Below are positions 34,346 through 36,894 of a stretch of 36,894 nt of DNA, one piece after another. Within the stretch, counting starts at the first letter, position 1. Every line of letters begins with the position of its first letter. A program made the position numbers and the translations under genes. This DNA comes from Thermoplasmatota archaeon (lineage in GTDB: Archaea > Thermoplasmatota > Thermoplasmata > Thermoplasmatales > GCA-001856825), in contig JAMCUN010000025.1 of the NCBI GenBank assembly GCA_023381415.1, forward strand, positions 1-36,894, given 5' to 3'. The notes below the pieces were generated by a model that worked only from the letters and a program-made list of their open reading frames with translations, was not told the DNA's origin and made no database searches.

Positions 34346-34896
34346 ATAATGACGGCGAAAGAAAAAAAGGATTGCTTTTACCAGCCCTTCTGGTCACTAT
34401 CGTTCCGGGAGCGGCCACCGTTTTCGCAATAATTTCAAGAAACATTCTATTTCTTGATTATGACCATGTGCTGCTGGGTGCAATATGGACCGGAGTTGAC
34501 GTATTCTTCGGCATAATATTCAGGTTCGTATTCAAAGAGGTTTCTACAGAAACAAGACTCACCGTTGCGAGGAGGATGCTTCCTGCAACACTATTCTTCC
34601 TACCGGCATCCTCAATTCTCACCCCCCTAGCAGGCTATTTTCTTGCAAACGATGAAAAGATCTGGGTTATTGGAAATCCGGTGGTTGATGCTGTGATAGT
34701 TATAGCCCTGTTGGTGGTTCTGACAGGCCTTGTTACAATCTTCTACCCGTCCTTACTTATCGCTGTGGGGCACAAAAACACAGACGATTCTGTACTAAAG
34801 AATAGACTCTCTCTGATATGCAACGGCGCTTTGGTGCAGGCCGTTCTGCAAATAGGTCTCATCAGCCTGATGGCCTACTGGGTTGTGTTTTCGTGA
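34342..34896 (+). CDS. Integral membrane protein of unknown function, tandem copy 2
   Basis: About 184 residues, diverged duplicate of the preceding gene. Shared positions include SRNILFLDYDHVLLGAIWTG against SRNFYFLEYFHAVAGSIWTG, then a basic/acidic loop (E-x-R-x-x-x-A-x-R) and LFFLPASSILTPLAG against LFFMPAIATATVTAG. The shared His, Trp and Asp in helix 2 are the best candidates for a functional site, for example heme or metal binding (speculation). The GTG start overlaps the copy 1 stop codon by four bases. There is no obvious third member, and the gene is followed by a long gene-free stretch. Confidence 0.7.
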   Translation: MNNDGERKKGLLLPALLVTIVPGAATVFAIISRNILFLDYDHVLLGAIWTGVDVFFGIIFRFVFKEVSTETRLTVARRMLPATLFFLPASSILTPLAGYFLANDEKIWVIGNPVVDAVIVIALLVVLTGLVTIFYPSLLIAVGHKNTDDSVLKNRLSLICNGALVQAVLQIGLISLMAYWVVFS

Positions 34897-35370
34897 CTGT
34901 TGGAAGTGTCTCGCTCTTGCGCCTTACCTAGCAGGATTCACCCTGAACTTTTTGAACAACATAGAATGGGAACCCTGGAGGATGTCGCAAAGATGCGGGG
35001 AACTAGAATACTCGCAGAAAAATAGGGAGCCCACATTTCTTTCAACTCCCCTTTTGGGCACTTGGTTCCCCTGTCTCCCTCTCTGCGATGGTGAATAAAG
35101 AGACCTGCATCCTCAGAAATTTCAGGAGGAGCGTGCTGAGTATTGCAACAGAATCAATCAAATGGAAGCTACGGTCAGGTTCCGACAGGGTATAGTTAAA
35201 TTTGTTAATAGTGCCTTAACCTCACATCTTCATTTCGTTCCCAGGGGATTATCACCTGACGTTCATCGAATATAAATATATATTTCATAAAACGCTCTTC
35301 ATCCCAGGATTGAATATTATCCTTTATCACCAGGTAAGTATATTGTTCTGGATTGCGTTGAATTCAAGAA
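34897..35370. other. Gene-free stretch before the permease
   Basis: About 470 bases without a supportable gene. There is an A/T-rich run ATATAAATATATATTTCAT near 35270-35289 that could serve as a promoter, but no start codon with a credible frame follows it before the APC gene. Confidence 0.4.
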
Positions 35371-35382
35371 AAATATAAATAG
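35371..35382 (+). promoter_or_regulatory. TATA box for APC permease
   Basis: AAATATAAATAG is centred about 27 bases before the ATG at 35404, giving a leaderless transcript. It is one of the clearest box A sequences in the window. Confidence 0.65.
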
Positions 35383-35403
35383 AATAGGACTCATTCTTTC
35401 ATC

Positions 35404-36834
35404 ATGACTGAAGCTAATGGGCAGTCAGGACAGGAGAAGAAGTCTGGGCTTGCAGTAGGTACCCTGAGTATGTGGGAAGCTTTTGCTCAGGGGCTTGGAA
35501 CTAATGGGCCTGCTGCAGTTACGGCGCTTTTCTTCGTGAGCATAGCGGGCTTGGTTGGCGGAAGCCTTCCATTTGTGCTGATTCTGGCGTTTCTGATATA
35601 CGCTGGAATGACCCTAATAACTTACGAGTGGTCGACTCAGGTTGCCTCCGCGTATTCCTGGGCAGCATTCCATAAGCGTGGTTTCAAGAAAGTAGGTGGA
35701 TTCTTTTCATATTTCGGTGGGCTCACCTACTGGTATTACTACCTCCTCGGTTACACAGGGTTCGCAATGCTCGGCCTATCGTCATTCCTCTACGTTCTGT
35801 TCCCGTCGATTACCGCCCAGTATCCGTGGTTATGGATACCGATCATAACATTCTTCATAGTTGAGACGACGGCCCTCGCATATTTCGGCATTAAGATTTC
35901 CATGAGGTACATTCTTTACACTGGAATGGCAGAAGTGATTTTCCTCATTATTACCTCAATAATACTGATAGCAATTGGAGGACCTAAGAATACAGGTGTC
36001 GTTTTCACTGCTGCTCCAATCGGAAACAACTTCACTCTTATATTCGTGGCTATGATGCTAGGGATAGCGACCTTCGGCGGGATTAACAGCATAGTTCCAG
36101 TTGCGGAAGAGACAAAAAATCCAAAGAGGAATGTGCCAATTGCTCTGGTCACACTAGCTTCAATTGCAGGTTTCGTGCTGATACTCAATGCATATTCCCA
36201 GACAATACTCTTTGGAATCAACAACATGTTCAACTACGCAGTCCTTCCAGATCCCGGAGTAACGCTCTACCTGAAGTATCTCGGACTGGCTGGCGGAGTG
36301 CTGCTTATAGTTTTCGTCATAAACAGCTTCAACACTTCGGGGGTCTCGTTCGAGACAAGTACAATAAGGACTGTTTACGGTTATGCCAGAGATGGTGTGT
36401 TCTTTCCTAAATCCTTCACAAAGATTAACAAGCACAAGGTTCCTGGAAACGTTGTCATCTTCACAGGCGTGCTGTCCCTGGTCATCGCAATAGTAGCTGG
36501 ACTGCTGATGGGTCCTCTCACCGCAAGTATCTTCCTCATTCTCAGCAACTCCGTATTCAGCTTCTTCAACCACGCACTCGCGGGGATTGAGCTGTCAGTC
36601 TACCACCACAGGAACAAAACACTAAAGGTTTTCAGGCACGTAGTCATACCATGGGTCACTGCAATAATGATATTCATCGCTATAATATACGTAGTCTATC
36701 CGGCCCCTCCCGCTCCTCTCAAGTATTCTGCCTGGGTCGCGGGAATATATGCGGTCTTCGTGATAATCTCCTATTTCTACTACAAAAGCAGGAGCCCTGA
36801 GAAACTGGGTAAGATTGGGGAGTTCAGCCTATAA
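35404..36834 (+). CDS. APC-superfamily amino acid/polyamine permease
   Basis: Secondary importer of about 476 residues and twelve membrane helices, length normal for the family. A short hydrophilic N terminus is followed by LAVGTLSMWEAFAQGLGTNG, which is the broken helix 1 of APC permeases, in which G-x-G-type residues contact the substrate. Helix 6 reads IATFGGINSIVPVAEETKNP, the second broken helix with the conserved acidic EE-x-x-N-P. YARDGVFFPKSF and NKHKVPGNVV match the family's helix 8-9 loop. The substrate cannot be assigned; amino acids are most likely. It stands alone with its own TATA box and terminator. Confidence 0.92.
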   Translation: MTEANGQSGQEKKSGLAVGTLSMWEAFAQGLGTNGPAAVTALFFVSIAGLVGGSLPFVLILAFLIYAGMTLITYEWSTQVASAYSWAAFHKRGFKKVGGFFSYFGGLTYWYYYLLGYTGFAMLGLSSFLYVLFPSITAQYPWLWIPIITFFIVETTALAYFGIKISMRYILYTGMAEVIFLIITSIILIAIGGPKNTGVVFTAAPIGNNFTLIFVAMMLGIATFGGINSIVPVAEETKNPKRNVPIALVTLASIAGFVLILNAYSQTILFGINNMFNYAVLPDPGVTLYLKYLGLAGGVLLIVFVINSFNTSGVSFETSTIRTVYGYARDGVFFPKSFTKINKHKVPGNVVIFTGVLSLVIAIVAGLLMGPLTASIFLILSNSVFSFFNHALAGIELSVYHHRNKTLKVFRHVVIPWVTAIMIFIAIIYVVYPAPPAPLKYSAWVAGIYAVFVIISYFYYKSRSPEKLGKIGEFSL

Positions 36835-36855
36835 CCCCCCTTTTTTATTTTTTTG
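36835..36855 (+). terminator. T-rich terminator after the permease
   Basis: CCCCCC followed by TTTTTTATTTTTTT directly after the stop codon is a strong archaeal oligo-T terminator. Confidence 0.65.
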
Positions 36856-36894
36856 GAAGCATTCCATTTCCTTTATCCCTGATCTGAATTATGT

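Noticed and set aside
34883-35098. 71-codon frame after the membrane protein pair
   Set aside because: Cys/Trp-rich random-looking composition, overlaps the upstream stop region, no supporting signal.
1-36894. CRISPR array, rRNA genes, integrase or toxin-antitoxin pair
   Set aside because: No regularly spaced repeats, no rRNA signature and no recognisable integrase or toxin family was seen on either strand.

Overview
The window looks like a chromosome segment from an archaeon, most likely a member of the Thermoplasmatales or a relative (inference). The evidence is an archaeal/eukaryotic-type release factor aRF1 with NIKS and GGQ motifs, a Bat-type (HTH_10) regulator, and many genes whose start codon lies about 25 bases downstream of an archaeal TATA box. 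These genes would give leaderless or very short-leader mRNAs. T-rich terminators are also present.

Layout. (1) Positions 1-7558 are housekeeping: pyruvate phosphate dikinase (minus strand, cut by the window edge), a three-gene ABC-type unit (membrane-anchored sequon-rich protein, permease, ATPase), an FKBP prolyl isomerase followed by aRF1, and a tRNA-Gln(CTG) gene on the plus strand. (2) Positions about 7.7-32 kb form an accessory island that begins directly after the tRNA. It holds five transposable elements, all with broken transposases, interleaved with intact catabolic genes. The intact genes are an FAD-dependent oxidoreductase, four divergent DapA/N-acetylneuraminate-lyase-family proteins, an aldo/keto reductase, a DRE-TIM (homocitrate/isopropylmalate-synthase-like) enzyme coupled to a class III CoA-transferase, an MHS-family transporter coupled to a DapA-family gene, a Bat-type regulator, and a CitE-like lyase coupled to a second class III CoA-transferase. 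Two metabolic pseudogenes are also present: an FAH-family hydrolase and a second FAD oxidoreductase. One element, with perfect 16-bp terminal inverted repeats, sits inside an IS630-type transposase. (3) Positions about 32.5-36.9 kb hold a secreted parallel beta-helix protein, two tandem paralogous membrane proteins whose reading frames overlap by 4 bases, and an APC-superfamily permease.

How the genes may work together (inference). The island reads as an uptake and breakdown route for an organic acid, probably a hydroxy- or branched dicarboxylate. The MHS transporter would import the acid. The FAD enzyme and the aldo/keto reductase would adjust its redox state. The DapA-family enzymes would do Schiff-base chemistry. 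Two separate 'CoA-transferase + carbon-carbon lyase/synthase' pairs would connect intermediates to acyl-CoAs. The DapA paralogs are not ordinary lysine-biosynthesis enzymes. They keep the Schiff-base lysine but lack the Thr-Thr substrate motif, and three of the four have Phe where the catalytic Tyr normally is. This set of paralogs and its partners is the best candidate here for an undescribed pathway.
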